Positions 44,147 through 52,782 of a DNA stretch of 64,000 bases are shown here, in pieces. The DNA is from Pseudomonas sp. PSE14 (lineage in GTDB: Bacteria > Pseudomonadota > Gammaproteobacteria > Pseudomonadales > Pseudomonadaceae), in assembly GCF_029203285.1 (NCBI RefSeq), contig NZ_CP115669.1:3410001-3474000 (forward strand), written 5' to 3'. Every line of letters starts with the position of its first letter. Position 1 is the stretch's first letter. Under the pieces are notes generated by a model that worked only from the letters and a program-made list of their open reading frames with translations, had not been told where the DNA came from and made no database searches. A program made the position numbers and the translations under genes.

Positions 44147-44302
44147 GTAGGGCGTACAACCGTTCGCGGTTGTACGCCGCCACCCCCATCCCATCGTCAA
44201 CTTCGTGATCGAACCTGGGGCAATCACCAGCCAGGCCCAACTCCGAGCAGACCGGCAACCAGGGTCAATCGGCGTATAACGCGGAGCGTTATACGCCCTA
44301 CG
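44147..44302. repeat. 156-bp paired-palindrome repeat, copy A
   Basis: It starts GTAGGGCGTACAACCGTTCG in a hairpin (GGCGTACAACCG / CGGTTGTACGCC). It ends in a second hairpin (GGCGTATAACGC / GCGTTATACGCC) running into CTACG, so the outer ends are inverted (GTAGGGC / GCCCTAC). The spacer keeps CCATCG, CAACTTCG and ACCTGGGGCAATC. Copy B with the same length lies at 45338, beyond the M14 gene. It resembles a mobile REP/BIME- or MITE-type element. Confidence 0.85.
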
Positions 44303-44400
44303 TTTCCGGCGACCATGCGGCTCCGACAAATGCCATGGAATCGTTCCGGCGACGCCGGTGCTAGAGTGACGCTCCTGTTTTCCCAGCCTGTGAGAGTCCG

Positions 44401-45321
44401 ATGACGACCGCCGCCTTCTATCCCGTGGGAACCCCTGGCCAACCCTGGGGCGAAACCGAGCGCACCCAGTGGCGCGCACTCCAGTCGCGCCAGCGCCGTT
44501 ATGACGAAGACGTGCTGCCGCGCATCGAGGCACTCTCCGAGCGCTTCGAGAAGGTGGCCTATGGCCGGCTCGACTATGCCGGCGAGCGCTACACCCTGTA
44601 CGCCCTGCGCAACCGTGACTGGAACGCCGCGCTGCCCGCGGCCCTGGTTACCGGTGGTGTGCACGGCTACGAAACCAGCGGCGTGACGGGCGCGCTGGGG
44701 TTCCTGGAAGAACGCGCCGCCGAGTACGCCGGCAAGGTCAACCTGCTGGTGGCGCCCTGCGTGAGCCCCTGGGGCTACGAGCGCATCAACCGCTGGAACC
44801 ACGACGCCATCGACCCGAACAGAAACTTCCGCGCCGATGGTCCTGCGCATGAGTCGACCACATTGATCGAACTGGTGGCCCCGCTGCGCGGCCAGTTCCT
44901 GCTGCACATCGACCTGCATGAGACCACCGACAGCGATGCCAGCGAGTTCAGCCCGGCACTGGCCGCACGCGATGGCAAGGTGTACGAACCGGAGTTGGTT
45001 CCGGATGGTTTCTACCTGGTCGATGACCGCGAGAACCCGCAACCGGCGTTTCAGCAGGCGATCATCGCCGCGGTCGAGCGGGTGACCCACATCGCGCCGC
45101 CGGACGACAAGGGCGAGATCATCGGCTCGCCGGTGGTCGCGCGTGGCGTGATCGAATACCCGCTGGCGGAGTACGGACTGTGCGCCGGCGTCACCGGTGC
45201 GCGTTACACCACCACCACCGAGGTCTACCCGGACAGCCCGCGCACCAGCCCCCAACAGTGCAATGAGGCGCAGATCGCCGCCGTCTGCGCGGCGCTGGAT
45301 TACGCCCTGGCGCACGCCTGA
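44401..45321 (+). CDS. M14-family metallocarboxypeptidase-like protein
   Basis: This 306-residue protein has the M14/succinylglutamate-desuccinylase zinc site: GGVHGYET (HxxE), the arginine block DPNRNF, and HIDLHE (third zinc ligand). No signal peptide is present, so it should act in the cytoplasm on a short peptide or acyl-amino acid. A catalytic Glu candidate lies in TTTTEVYPDSP. It stands alone between two copies of a 156-bp repeat with no partner genes. Specificity is unknown. Confidence 0.87.
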   Translation: MTTAAFYPVGTPGQPWGETERTQWRALQSRQRRYDEDVLPRIEALSERFEKVAYGRLDYAGERYTLYALRNRDWNAALPAALVTGGVHGYETSGVTGALGFLEERAAEYAGKVNLLVAPCVSPWGYERINRWNHDAIDPNRNFRADGPAHESTTLIELVAPLRGQFLLHIDLHETTDSDASEFSPALAARDGKVYEPELVPDGFYLVDDRENPQPAFQQAIIAAVERVTHIAPPDDKGEIIGSPVVARGVIEYPLAEYGLCAGVTGARYTTTTEVYPDSPRTSPQQCNEAQIAAVCAALDYALAHA

Positions 45322-45337
45322 CGCCGTCGGCGGAAAC

Positions 45338-45493
45338 GTAGGGCGTACAACCGTTCGCGGTTGTACGCCGATCCCCCCTCCCATCGCCAACTTCGCCGTC
45401 GGACCTGGGGCAATCCCGGTGCCAGGCTCGACTCCGAGCAAATCGGAGTCGAAGGCCAATCGGCGTATAACGCGGAGCGTTATACGCCCTACG
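45338..45493. repeat. 156-bp paired-palindrome repeat, copy B
   Basis: It has the same two terminal hairpins and length as copy A, begins 16 bp past the M14 stop codon and differs mainly in the spacer (TCGACTCCGAGCAAATCGG). The two copies are in the same orientation 1.19 kb apart. Confidence 0.85.
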
Positions 45494-45550
45494 TTCAACT
45501 CTCCCCCGAGCCAGCCCGCCTCACCGGGACGCATAACACTTCCACCATAA

Positions 45551-45566
45551 TGTAGTGAACACTACA
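45551..45566. promoter_or_regulatory. Candidate RpiR-family operator
   Basis: TGTAGTGAACACTACA has perfect 7-bp arms around AA. It lies 64 bp upstream of the RpiR gene in an AT-rich promoter region, as expected for autoregulation of the operon. Confidence 0.65.
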
Positions 45567-45630
45567 AAAATAACGTATTGCCAATTTATGAAGTGCATTA
45601 TACAAATAGAGCACACCAAGGGACGTCGCC

Positions 45631-46488
45631 ATGCTCACACTCAAAGACCGCCTGAACTCCCCCGAAGTCGACCTCACCAAAGCCGAGCGCAAGGTGCTGC
45701 GCGCCCTGCTCGACGACTACCCGCGCCTGGGCCTGGGGCCGATGTCGCGCCTGGCCCGCCAGGCCGGCGTGAGCGACCCGACGATCCTGCGGCTGGTGAA
45801 GAAACTGGGCTTCGCCGGCTACAGCGATTTCCAGAATGCGCTGATGGCGGAAGTGGATGACCGCCTGCGCTCGCCACGCACCCTGCTCGCCGGACGCCGC
45901 GAGGGGATGAGCAACAACGACGCCTGGTCGAACTTCCTCAGCGACGCCAGCGAAGGCATCCAGCGCACCCTGGCGCTGACCCAGGCCGATGACATCCGCC
46001 TGCTCGGCGACTGGCTGCTCGATACGCGCACCCGCGTGTTCTGCCATGGCGGCCGCTTCAGCCGCTTCCTCGCCGGTTACCTGGTGGCGCACCTGCGCAT
46101 GCTGCGCAGCGGCTGCCTGCTGCTGGACGATGGCGCCGCGCTGCCCGATCAACTCAACGACATCGACCGCCAGGTACTGGTGGTGGTGTTCGACTACCGC
46201 CGCTACCAGGCCCAGGCACTGGGCGTGGCCAAGGCCGCGAAGGCGCGCGGCGCACGTGTGGTGCTGTTCACCGACGTGTACGACTCGCCGCTGCGCGAGT
46301 TCGCCGACCTGATCGTCAGCGCACCGGTGGAGTCGCCCTCGCCCTTCGACACCCTGGTGCCCGCCATGGCCCAGGTCGAAGCACTGATTGCCAGCCTGGT
46401 GGCGCGCATGGACGGCCACCTCGATGAACGCCTCGAAGGCATCGATCACCTGCGTGCTGCCTTCGGCAGCCACATCCTGGAGGAATAA
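45631..46488 (+). CDS. MurR/RpiR-family transcriptional regulator
   Basis: The 285-residue protein has an N-terminal RpiR helix-turn-helix (LGLGPMSRLARQAGVSDPTILRLVKKLGFAGYSDFQ) and a C-terminal SIS domain (residues about 120-255, with VFCHGGRFSRFLAGYL and VVVFDYRRYQAQALGVAKAA) that binds a small ligand. It is the first gene of a co-directional set and lies 2 bp from the hydrolase gene, so it controls its own operon. SIS domains usually see phosphosugars, but this subgroup often governs amino-acid or amine catabolism. Confidence 0.9.
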   Translation: MLTLKDRLNSPEVDLTKAERKVLRALLDDYPRLGLGPMSRLARQAGVSDPTILRLVKKLGFAGYSDFQNALMAEVDDRLRSPRTLLAGRREGMSNNDAWSNFLSDASEGIQRTLALTQADDIRLLGDWLLDTRTRVFCHGGRFSRFLAGYLVAHLRMLRSGCLLLDDGAALPDQLNDIDRQVLVVVFDYRRYQAQALGVAKAAKARGARVVLFTDVYDSPLREFADLIVSAPVESPSPFDTLVPAMAQVEALIASLVARMDGHLDERLEGIDHLRAAFGSHILEE

Positions 46489-46490
46489 CC

Positions 46491-47132
46491 GTGTTCAGCC
46501 TGCCCCACCAATCGCCCCGCGACCTGCCGTACACACCGGGCCAGACCGCCATTCTGTTCGTCGATATGCAGAACGCCTGGGTAATCCCCGGCCGCGACGC
46601 TCATGTCGATCCGCAGACACACCGCTACTTCTACGATCGCGTCGAGGCGACCGTGGTGCCGAACCAGCAGCGCCTGCTGGCCGCGATGCGCGAGGTGGGC
46701 GGCGAAGTCCTGCACACCATCATCGAAAGCCTCACCGCCGATGGGCGTGACCGCTCGCTGGACCACAAGCTGTCCGACATGCACCTGCCCAAGGGCAGCC
46801 CCGACGCCCAGGTCATCGACGCCCTGGCGCCTGCAGAAAACGAAATCGTCCTGCCCAAGACGTCCTCGGGCGTCTTCAACTCCACCGCGATCGACTACGT
46901 GCTGCGCAACCTGAACACCCGCCACCTGATCGTCTGCGGCGTAGTCACCGACCAGTGCGTCGACATGGCCGTGCGCGATGCCGCCGACCGCGGCTATCTG
47001 GTCACCCTGGTGGAAGACGCTTGCGCCACCCATACCCCCGAGCGCCACCAGGCCTGCCTGGATGCGATCAAGGGCTATTGCTGGATCGCCGACACCGACA
47101 CCGTGCTCGCACGAATCGCCGCGCTGGCCTGA
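46491..47132 (+). CDS. Isochorismatase-family cysteine hydrolase (amidase-like)
   Basis: The 213-residue protein has the full triad: Asp in ILFVDMQNAW, Lys in VLPKTSSGVFNST and Cys in GVVTDQCVDMAVRDAADRGY. These fit ureidoacrylate, biuret or N-carbamoyl-amine hydrolases rather than isochorismatase. The GTG at 46491 follows GGAGGA. It is encoded between the RpiR regulator gene and a glutamine-synthetase-like gene, so it probably releases ammonia or an amine from an amide substrate brought in by the permease encoded downstream. Confidence 0.87.
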   Translation: MFSLPHQSPRDLPYTPGQTAILFVDMQNAWVIPGRDAHVDPQTHRYFYDRVEATVVPNQQRLLAAMREVGGEVLHTIIESLTADGRDRSLDHKLSDMHLPKGSPDAQVIDALAPAENEIVLPKTSSGVFNSTAIDYVLRNLNTRHLIVCGVVTDQCVDMAVRDAADRGYLVTLVEDACATHTPERHQACLDAIKGYCWIADTDTVLARIAALA

Positions 47133-47147
47133 AGCCAGGAGAACGCC

Positions 47148-48491
47148 ATGAGCCACAACAATAAGAATCCCGGCACGCCGATGCGTCTGACCAGTTTCGT
47201 TACCACCGACCTCTGCGGCATCACCCGCGGCCGCTCGCTTCCCGAATCCGACGTCGCCGATCAGCTGGCCACCGGCTGCGGCTGGGTGCCCGCCAACAGC
47301 GCGCTGACGCCCCAGGACATCATCGCCGAGGACAACCCCTGGGGCAGCCACGGCGACCTGCGCCTGCTTCCCGACCCGGATAGCCGGGTGCGCCTGGAAA
47401 GCGGCCCCGATCAACAGGCGGCGCCGCTGGACTACCTGCATGGCGACCTGGTGCTGACCGACGGTTCGCCCTGGTCGGTGTGCCCGCGCACTCTGCTGCG
47501 CAATGAGATCGCGCGCTATCGCCAACTCGATCTGCAGGTCACTGCGGCCTTCGAGCATGAGTTCAACCTGCTCGGCCTGCCGGACGAGCACGCCGCTGCC
47601 TTCTCCCTGCAGGCCCAGCGCCAGACCGGCAACTTCGGCGGCTGGCTGATGAGGGCGCTGGAGCAGATCGGCGCGGAGCCGGAAATGTTCCTGCCCGAGT
47701 ACGGCCGCAACCAGTATGAAGTCACCTGCCGCCCCACCCAGGGTGTCGCGGCGGCGGACCGCGCCGTGAACGTGCGCGAAGTGACCCGCGAGATCGCCCG
47801 GCAGTTCGGCTGGCGCAGCACTTTCACTCCCCTGCTCGCCCCCGGCGCGGTGACCAATGGCGTGCACCTGCACCTGAGCCTGCAACGCCTGGATGGCACC
47901 CCGGTGTTCTATGACGAGGCCAGCGCCACCAACCTGTCCAGGCTCGCCGAACACTGGGCGGCCGGTGTGCTGCGCCACCTGCCCGCACTCTGCGCCCTCA
48001 CCGCGCCGACGGCCGTCTCCTATCTGCGGCTGAAACCGCACCACTGGAGCGCCGCCTACGCCTGCCTGGGCCTGCGCAACCGCGAAGCGGCGCTGCGCAT
48101 CTGCCCGGTCGTGGACATCGGCGGCAAGCCGAAAGCGCGCCAGTTCAACCTCGAATTCCGCCCGATGGATGCCACCGCGAGCCCGCACCTGGCCATGGCC
48201 GCCGTACTGATCGCCGGGCGCCTGGGCATCGAGCAGGAGTTGCCGCTGTCGGCGGTGACCGATGTGGACCCGCACGGCCTCAGCGCTACGGACCGCGAAA
48301 AACTGGGCATAAAGGCCCTGCCGGGTTCGCTCGGCGAAGCCCAGCGACTGCTGATGGAGGATGGCGAGCTGTGCAACGAGCTGCCTCCGGCCCTGCTGGA
48401 AACCTACTTCTCCATGAAGCGGCAGGAGCTGACCCTGACCTGCGACCTCAGCGAAGAACAACTCTGTGAATCCTATGCAAAGTTCTACTGA
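47148..48491 (+). CDS. Glutamine-synthetase-like ligase (gamma-glutamyl-amide synthetase type)
   Basis: The 447-residue protein follows the GlnA fold: a beta-grasp start (TSFVTTDLCGITRGRSLP), metal-site Glu residues in AAFEHEFNLLG and FLPEYGRNQYEVTC, the ATP block GVHLHLSL, and the NLEFRPMDATASPHLAMAA end. It lacks the adenylylation-site region of housekeeping GlnA and resembles the PuuA/GlnA3-type enzymes that couple glutamate to amines. In the operon it may attach glutamate to the amine freed or imported by its partners. The actual amine is unknown. Confidence 0.85.
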   Translation: MSHNNKNPGTPMRLTSFVTTDLCGITRGRSLPESDVADQLATGCGWVPANSALTPQDIIAEDNPWGSHGDLRLLPDPDSRVRLESGPDQQAAPLDYLHGDLVLTDGSPWSVCPRTLLRNEIARYRQLDLQVTAAFEHEFNLLGLPDEHAAAFSLQAQRQTGNFGGWLMRALEQIGAEPEMFLPEYGRNQYEVTCRPTQGVAAADRAVNVREVTREIARQFGWRSTFTPLLAPGAVTNGVHLHLSLQRLDGTPVFYDEASATNLSRLAEHWAAGVLRHLPALCALTAPTAVSYLRLKPHHWSAAYACLGLRNREAALRICPVVDIGGKPKARQFNLEFRPMDATASPHLAMAAVLIAGRLGIEQELPLSAVTDVDPHGLSATDREKLGIKALPGSLGEAQRLLMEDGELCNELPPALLETYFSMKRQELTLTCDLSEEQLCESYAKFY

Positions 48492-49218
48492 ATCCGGCCT
48501 CTACCAGCACCCGCCGTTCCGGATCGTCAATCCGCAGGGCAGGAGCCCCGTGCTGCTGGTTTGCGAACACGCGAGCCGCTACATCCCCGAGGCGCTGGGC
48601 CAGTTGGGCCTGGACGACGCGGCGGCCCACGAGCACATCGCCTGGGACATCGGCGCACTGGCCCTGGCCGAGGCGCTCTCGGCGCGCCTCGACGCCACGC
48701 TGCTGGTGGCCAATTACTCGCGCCTGCTGATCGACCTGAACCGGCCGCTGGCCGCGCCCGACGCCATCCCCGAGCACAGCGAGATCTACCCGATCCCCGG
48801 CAACCGCGGCCTCACGGCCGCGGCCCGGCAGGAACGGGTGTCGAGCATCTTCGAGCCCTTCCACCGGCAGCTCAGCGAGCTGATCGACGGGCGTATCAAG
48901 GCGCAACGTGCGCCGAGGCTGGTCGGGGTGCACAGCTTCACACCGAGCTACCGCGGCGAGACCCGCCCCTGGGTCGCCGGCGTGCTCTTCGGCAAGGCCG
49001 ACGCCTACGCCAACCGCATCATCGGCGGGCTGCGCCAGAGCGGCGAGGAAATCGGCTCCAACCAACCCTATGTCATCGACCCACTGGAGGACATGACCGT
49101 CCCGGTACATGGCGACGAACGCGGCCTGGACGCCGTGCTGATCGAAATCCGCAATGACGGACTGCGGACCCCGCAAGGGGTGGAGACCTGGGCGGAACGC
49201 CTGGCTCCCTGGCTCTGA
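48466..49218 (+). CDS. N-formylglutamate amidohydrolase-family protein
   Basis: Two starts are possible: GTG 48466 (GAAGAA upstream) or ATG 48475. Both overlap the ligase gene, so translation is coupled. The 250-residue product shows the FGase family blocks VLLVCEHASRYIPEALG, HIAWDIGA, NYSRLLIDLNRP and GVHSFTPSYRGETRPW. Family enzymes cleave N-formyl-glutamate, and some cleave other N-acyl or gamma-glutamyl amides. Placed after a glutamyl-ligase it may remove glutamate or a formyl group at the end of the pathway. Confidence 0.86.
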   Translation: MNPMQSSTESGLYQHPPFRIVNPQGRSPVLLVCEHASRYIPEALGQLGLDDAAAHEHIAWDIGALALAEALSARLDATLLVANYSRLLIDLNRPLAAPDAIPEHSEIYPIPGNRGLTAAARQERVSSIFEPFHRQLSELIDGRIKAQRAPRLVGVHSFTPSYRGETRPWVAGVLFGKADAYANRIIGGLRQSGEEIGSNQPYVIDPLEDMTVPVHGDERGLDAVLIEIRNDGLRTPQGVETWAERLAPWL

Positions 49219-49226
49219 GGACCCTA

Positions 49227-49254
49227 CCCGGCCGGCCATGTTCGACCGGCCGGG
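49227..49254. terminator. GC hairpin between hydrolase and permease genes
   Basis: CCCGGCCGG and CCGGCCGGG form a perfect 9-bp stem with a 10-nt loop right after the hydrolase stop. With no T run it may partly attenuate transcription into the permease gene. Confidence 0.5.
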
Positions 49255-49331
49255 CAGGTTCTGAAAACAACAACAATTCAGCGCATACAGCGCCGAAACC
49301 TTAAAGCTGCCGTTCCCAGAGGAAGTGCCCC

Positions 49332-50675
49332 GTGGCTATCGAACAGTTCGGATACAAGCAACAACTCCGTCGTAGTCTCACCCTCAGCGACCTGGTGATC
49401 TACGGGATGATCTTCATGATCCCCATCGCGCCCTTCGGCGTTTACGGCTGGGTCCACGCGGACGCCCATGGCATGGTCCCCATGGCCTACCTGGTGGGCA
49501 TGGTGGCGATGCTCTTCACCGCGCTCAGCTATGGCGCCATGGCCCGCGCCTTCCCCATCGCCGGTTCCGTGTACTCCTACGCCCAGCGCGGCATCCACCC
49601 CAACGTCGGCTTCATCGCCGGCTGGGTGCTGCTGCTCGACTACCTGCTGATCCCACCACTGCTCTACGTGTTCAGCGCCCTGGCGTTGAACCACCTGTTC
49701 CCGGCGATCCCCAAGCTGGTGTTCATGCTGATCTTCCTGGTGTCCGCCACCCTCATCAACCTGCGCGGCATCACCCTGGCGGCGCGCTTCAACCTGCTGT
49801 TCTTGATCGCCGAGCTGGTGGTGCTGGCCATCTTCCTGATCGTGGGTTACCAGGCACTGCAAGGCGGGTTGGGCAACGGTCGCCTGACGATGGAGCCACT
49901 GCTGCAACCGGAGCATTTCAACCTCGGGCTGGTGATGAAGGCGGTGTCCATCGCGGTGCTGTCCTTCTTGGGCTTCGACGCGATCTCCACCCTCGCCGAA
50001 GAGGTCAAGGGCGACCCGGCGAAGCAGATCGGCCGCGCCTCGCTGATCGCGCTGTTCGTCATGGGCGGCATCTTCATCGTGCAGACCTGGCTGGCCACCG
50101 ACCTGGCCGCCGGCATGACGTTCAAGTCGGCGGATACCGCCTTCTATGAAATCGCCGAAGCGGCCGGCGGCAGCTGGCTGTCCACCCTGACCGCCGTATC
50201 CACCGCGCTGGCCTGGGGCGTGACCGTGTCGATCACCTCCCAGGCCGCCGTCTCCCGCCTGCTCTACTCGATGGCCCGTGACGGCAAGCTGCCGCGCGTG
50301 CTGGCCAAGGTCCACCCGAAATACCAGACCCCGCACATCAGCCTCTACCTGGTCGGCGTGCTGTCCCTGGGCATCGGCATCTACTTCCTCGACAGCCCCG
50401 ATGTGCTCACCTCCCTGGTCAACTTCGGCGCGCTGACCGGCTTCTGCCTGCTGCATGTCGCGGTGATCAACCACTACTTCATCCGCCAGAAGTCCGGGCA
50501 GGTGCTCAAGCACCTGGTCTTCCCGCTGATCGGCCTGGTGATCATCGCCTACGTGCTGGTGAGCATGAGCTTCGAAGCCCAGTCCCTGGGGATCGGCTGG
50601 ATCGCACTCGGCCTGGTGTATCTGGTCGTCCTGAACCGGCGCGGCAACGGCACCGAGCTGGCCCGGGGGATCTGA
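49332..50675 (+). CDS. APC-superfamily amino-acid/amine permease, GTG start
   Basis: GTG 49332 follows AGAGGAAG. The 447-residue inner-membrane protein has about twelve spans with APC blocks SLTLSDLVIYGMIFMIPIAP and FPIAGSVYSYAQRGIHPNVGF. The later helix SFLGFDAISTLAEEV is typical of PuuP-like putrescine and amino-acid importers. It follows the RpiR operon in the same direction and probably imports the substrate for the hydrolase, ligase and amidohydrolase. Confidence 0.9.
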   Translation: MAIEQFGYKQQLRRSLTLSDLVIYGMIFMIPIAPFGVYGWVHADAHGMVPMAYLVGMVAMLFTALSYGAMARAFPIAGSVYSYAQRGIHPNVGFIAGWVLLLDYLLIPPLLYVFSALALNHLFPAIPKLVFMLIFLVSATLINLRGITLAARFNLLFLIAELVVLAIFLIVGYQALQGGLGNGRLTMEPLLQPEHFNLGLVMKAVSIAVLSFLGFDAISTLAEEVKGDPAKQIGRASLIALFVMGGIFIVQTWLATDLAAGMTFKSADTAFYEIAEAAGGSWLSTLTAVSTALAWGVTVSITSQAAVSRLLYSMARDGKLPRVLAKVHPKYQTPHISLYLVGVLSLGIGIYFLDSPDVLTSLVNFGALTGFCLLHVAVINHYFIRQKSGQVLKHLVFPLIGLVIIAYVLVSMSFEAQSLGIGWIALGLVYLVVLNRRGNGTELARGI

Positions 50676-50811
50676 TCGCGCCTGTGCCGCCGTGAAGTTG
50701 ATGGCGGTCTTTGACAGACGACGGAGCGTTACCCCATAAAGGCAAGGGCTGCCGGGCGCCATTCGATGAAGCGCGTCCGGCGGCCCTTTCCGCTTAGTCA
50801 GAACAGAAACC

Positions 50812-51300
50812 ATGAGCACGAAGGAACAGGACACCTCGTCGTCATTCACCCTGGATCGCATCGACGAAGAGATCATCAGGATCCTCCGCCACCAGGGCCG
50901 CATCACCTACGGCAAGCTCTCGTCCCTGGTCCACCTCACGCCGCGTCCCTGCCAGGAGCGCGTGCGCAAGCTGGAGAAGCACGGGATCATCCGCGGCTAC
51001 GGCGCCGTCATCGATGAACAGAAAATCGCCTCGGGCCTGTCGCTGCTGGTGCTGGTCGCCCTGTCGAACCAGAGCGGGCGCACCGCGCAGAAGGCCTTCG
51101 AGGCCTGTGTCATCGCCTGCCCGGAAGTGCTGCACTGCCAACTGATCAGCGGCACCTTCGACTACAGCGTACGCATGCGCTGCCGGGACATGGAGCACTA
51201 CCGCGCGCTCACCGAGACCTGGCTGAACGACGAAAGCTTGCACATCGACAAGCTCGTCGCCCACCCCGAACTGACCACCATCAAAGAGTCGGCCAGCTAA
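50812..51300 (+). CDS. Lrp/AsnC-family regulator, probably of ornithine cyclodeaminase
   Basis: The 162-residue protein has an Lrp helix-turn-helix (LDRIDEEIIRILRHQGRITY to PCQERVRKLEKHGIIRGYGA) and a RAM domain (residues about 75-155). It lies 296 bp upstream of an ornithine cyclodeaminase gene on the same strand, an arrangement seen in pseudomonads. A terminator between them means they are separate units. Confidence 0.9.
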   Translation: MSTKEQDTSSSFTLDRIDEEIIRILRHQGRITYGKLSSLVHLTPRPCQERVRKLEKHGIIRGYGAVIDEQKIASGLSLLVLVALSNQSGRTAQKAFEACVIACPEVLHCQLISGTFDYSVRMRCRDMEHYRALTETWLNDESLHIDKLVAHPELTTIKESAS

Positions 51301-51336
51301 GCGCCACACCTCCTCGCTCCGCCCTGCTCCCGGCCG

Positions 51337-51363
51337 AAAAAACGCCCGCCTGCAGGGCGTTTC
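51337..51363 (+). terminator. Terminator after the Lrp gene
   Basis: The stem AACGCCC / GGGCGTT has a 7-nt GC-rich loop and is followed by TCCTTC. The minus strand shows a better run of six T, so it may act both ways. Confidence 0.7.
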
Positions 51364-51596
51364 CTTCACAGCAGAATCGGCTGTCCAAAGGACTCAATAC
51401 AGCCGGATCGGTCGGCGCACCCCGGCATTACAGCCGGGATTTCTCCAGGCCGGGTGGGAGAATGGCGCTATCCCACACGAACAATGGCCCTCTCCGGCCG
51501 ACCGCAAAACACCTGTCGAATGGACCTGGCGAGCATTGGCGTTCGGGATATCAAGCTGAAATTCCAATACCAATCAAATTAGCTGGAGGTCCCGCC
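51364..51596 (+). promoter_or_regulatory. Promoter region of ornithine cyclodeaminase
   Basis: These 233 bp precede the cyclodeaminase ATG and include its ribosome site GGAGG at 51585-51589 and an AT-rich box at 51557-51582. The Lrp product probably binds here, but no clear operator was recognised. Confidence 0.5.
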
Positions 51597-52661
51597 ATGA
51601 CTCGCTTCGTCGACGTCCCCACGATGTCTCAACTGGTGCAGGAAATCGGAGTCGCACGCTTCATCGGCGAGCTGGCCGACACCATCCAGCAGGATTTCGT
51701 ACGGTGGGAATCCTTCGATAAATCGGCGCGGGTCGCCAACCACTCCGACATCGGCGTCATCGAACTGATGCCAGTGTCCGACCCCGTGCGCTACGCCTTC
51801 AAGTACGTCAACGGCCACCCGCAGAACACCCAGCGCGGGCTCTACACCGTCATGGCCTTCGGCGTGCTGGCCGACGTCGAGACCGGCTACCCGGTGCTGC
51901 TCTCCGAGCTGACCGTGGCCACCGCCCTGCGCACCTGCGCCACCTCGCTGATGGCCGCCCGCGCACTGGCGCGGCCGAACTCGCGGCGCATGGCATTGAT
52001 CGGCAACGGCGCGCAGAGCGAGTTCCAGGCGCTGGCCTTCCATTTCCACCTGGGCATCGAGGAAATCGCCGTCTATGACATCGACCCGCTGGCGACCGAA
52101 AAGCTGATCCGCAACCTGGCCGAATTCCCGAACCTGAAGATCATCCGCGCCAGCTCCACCGCCGAAGCCGTGCGTGGCGCCGACATCGTCACCACGGTGA
52201 CCGCGGACAAGACCTACGCGACCATCCTGACTCCGGAGATGATCGAGCCCGGCATGCACATCAATGGCGTGGGCGGCGACTGCCCGGGCAAGACCGAGCT
52301 GCATGCCGACGTGCTGCGGGCCGGCAAGGTGTTCGTCGAGTACGAGCCGCAGTCGCGGGTCGAGGGCGAGATCCAGCAGATGCCGGCGGACTTCCCAGTG
52401 GTGGACCTCTGGCGCGTGCTGGCCGGCCAGGTGGCGGGGCGCGACAGCGCCGAGCAGGTCACCATCTTCGACTCGGTCGGCTTCGCCCTGGAGGACTACT
52501 CCGCGCTGCGCTACGTGAACGAACAGGCGAGCCGGCTCAACCTCGGGCAGAAGATCGATCTGGTGCCCTGGGGCGAGGATGACCAGGAAAACGATCCCAA
52601 GGACTTGTTCCGCCACACCCGCACCGGCAAGGGACGCAAGGCACTGCGCCGCATCGCCTGA
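51597..52661 (+). CDS. ocd: Ornithine cyclodeaminase
   Basis: ATG 51597 with TGGAGG upstream gives 354 residues, the normal size. The start TRFVDVPTMSQLVQEIG, the GLYTVMAFGVLADVETGYPVLLSELTVATALRT core and the NAD site ALIGNGAQSEFQALAF match Pseudomonas ornithine cyclodeaminase of the mu-crystallin family. It converts L-ornithine to L-proline and ammonia with bound NAD, feeding arginine-derived ornithine into proline catabolism. The catalytic Asp is expected in the conserved VGGDCPGKTEL block. A longer in-frame start at 51462 has no ribosome site. Confidence 0.92.
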   Translation: MTRFVDVPTMSQLVQEIGVARFIGELADTIQQDFVRWESFDKSARVANHSDIGVIELMPVSDPVRYAFKYVNGHPQNTQRGLYTVMAFGVLADVETGYPVLLSELTVATALRTCATSLMAARALARPNSRRMALIGNGAQSEFQALAFHFHLGIEEIAVYDIDPLATEKLIRNLAEFPNLKIIRASSTAEAVRGADIVTTVTADKTYATILTPEMIEPGMHINGVGGDCPGKTELHADVLRAGKVFVEYEPQSRVEGEIQQMPADFPVVDLWRVLAGQVAGRDSAEQVTIFDSVGFALEDYSALRYVNEQASRLNLGQKIDLVPWGEDDQENDPKDLFRHTRTGKGRKALRRIA

Positions 52662-52671
52662 ATCTGCCTCA

Positions 52672-52708
52672 TGAAAAAAAACGGACCCGATCATCGGGTC
52701 CGGTTCTT
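52672..52708. terminator. Bidirectional terminator between convergent genes
   Basis: CGGACCCGA / TCGGGTCCG with loop TCA is preceded by eight A (a T run on the minus strand) and followed by GTTCTTGT. It ends both the cyclodeaminase gene and the convergent SDR gene. Confidence 0.88.
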
Positions 52709-52782
52709 GTCGTGCTTCATGGAAAGCACTGGTCGGCCAGCAACGGAGAAGGTGACGGGATTACCTTCTGCGCCGCACCGGC

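Noticed and set aside
46446..48461. A 671-codon minus-strand frame across the hydrolase and ligase genes
   Set aside because: It is antisense to two genes with intact catalytic motifs and has no start context.
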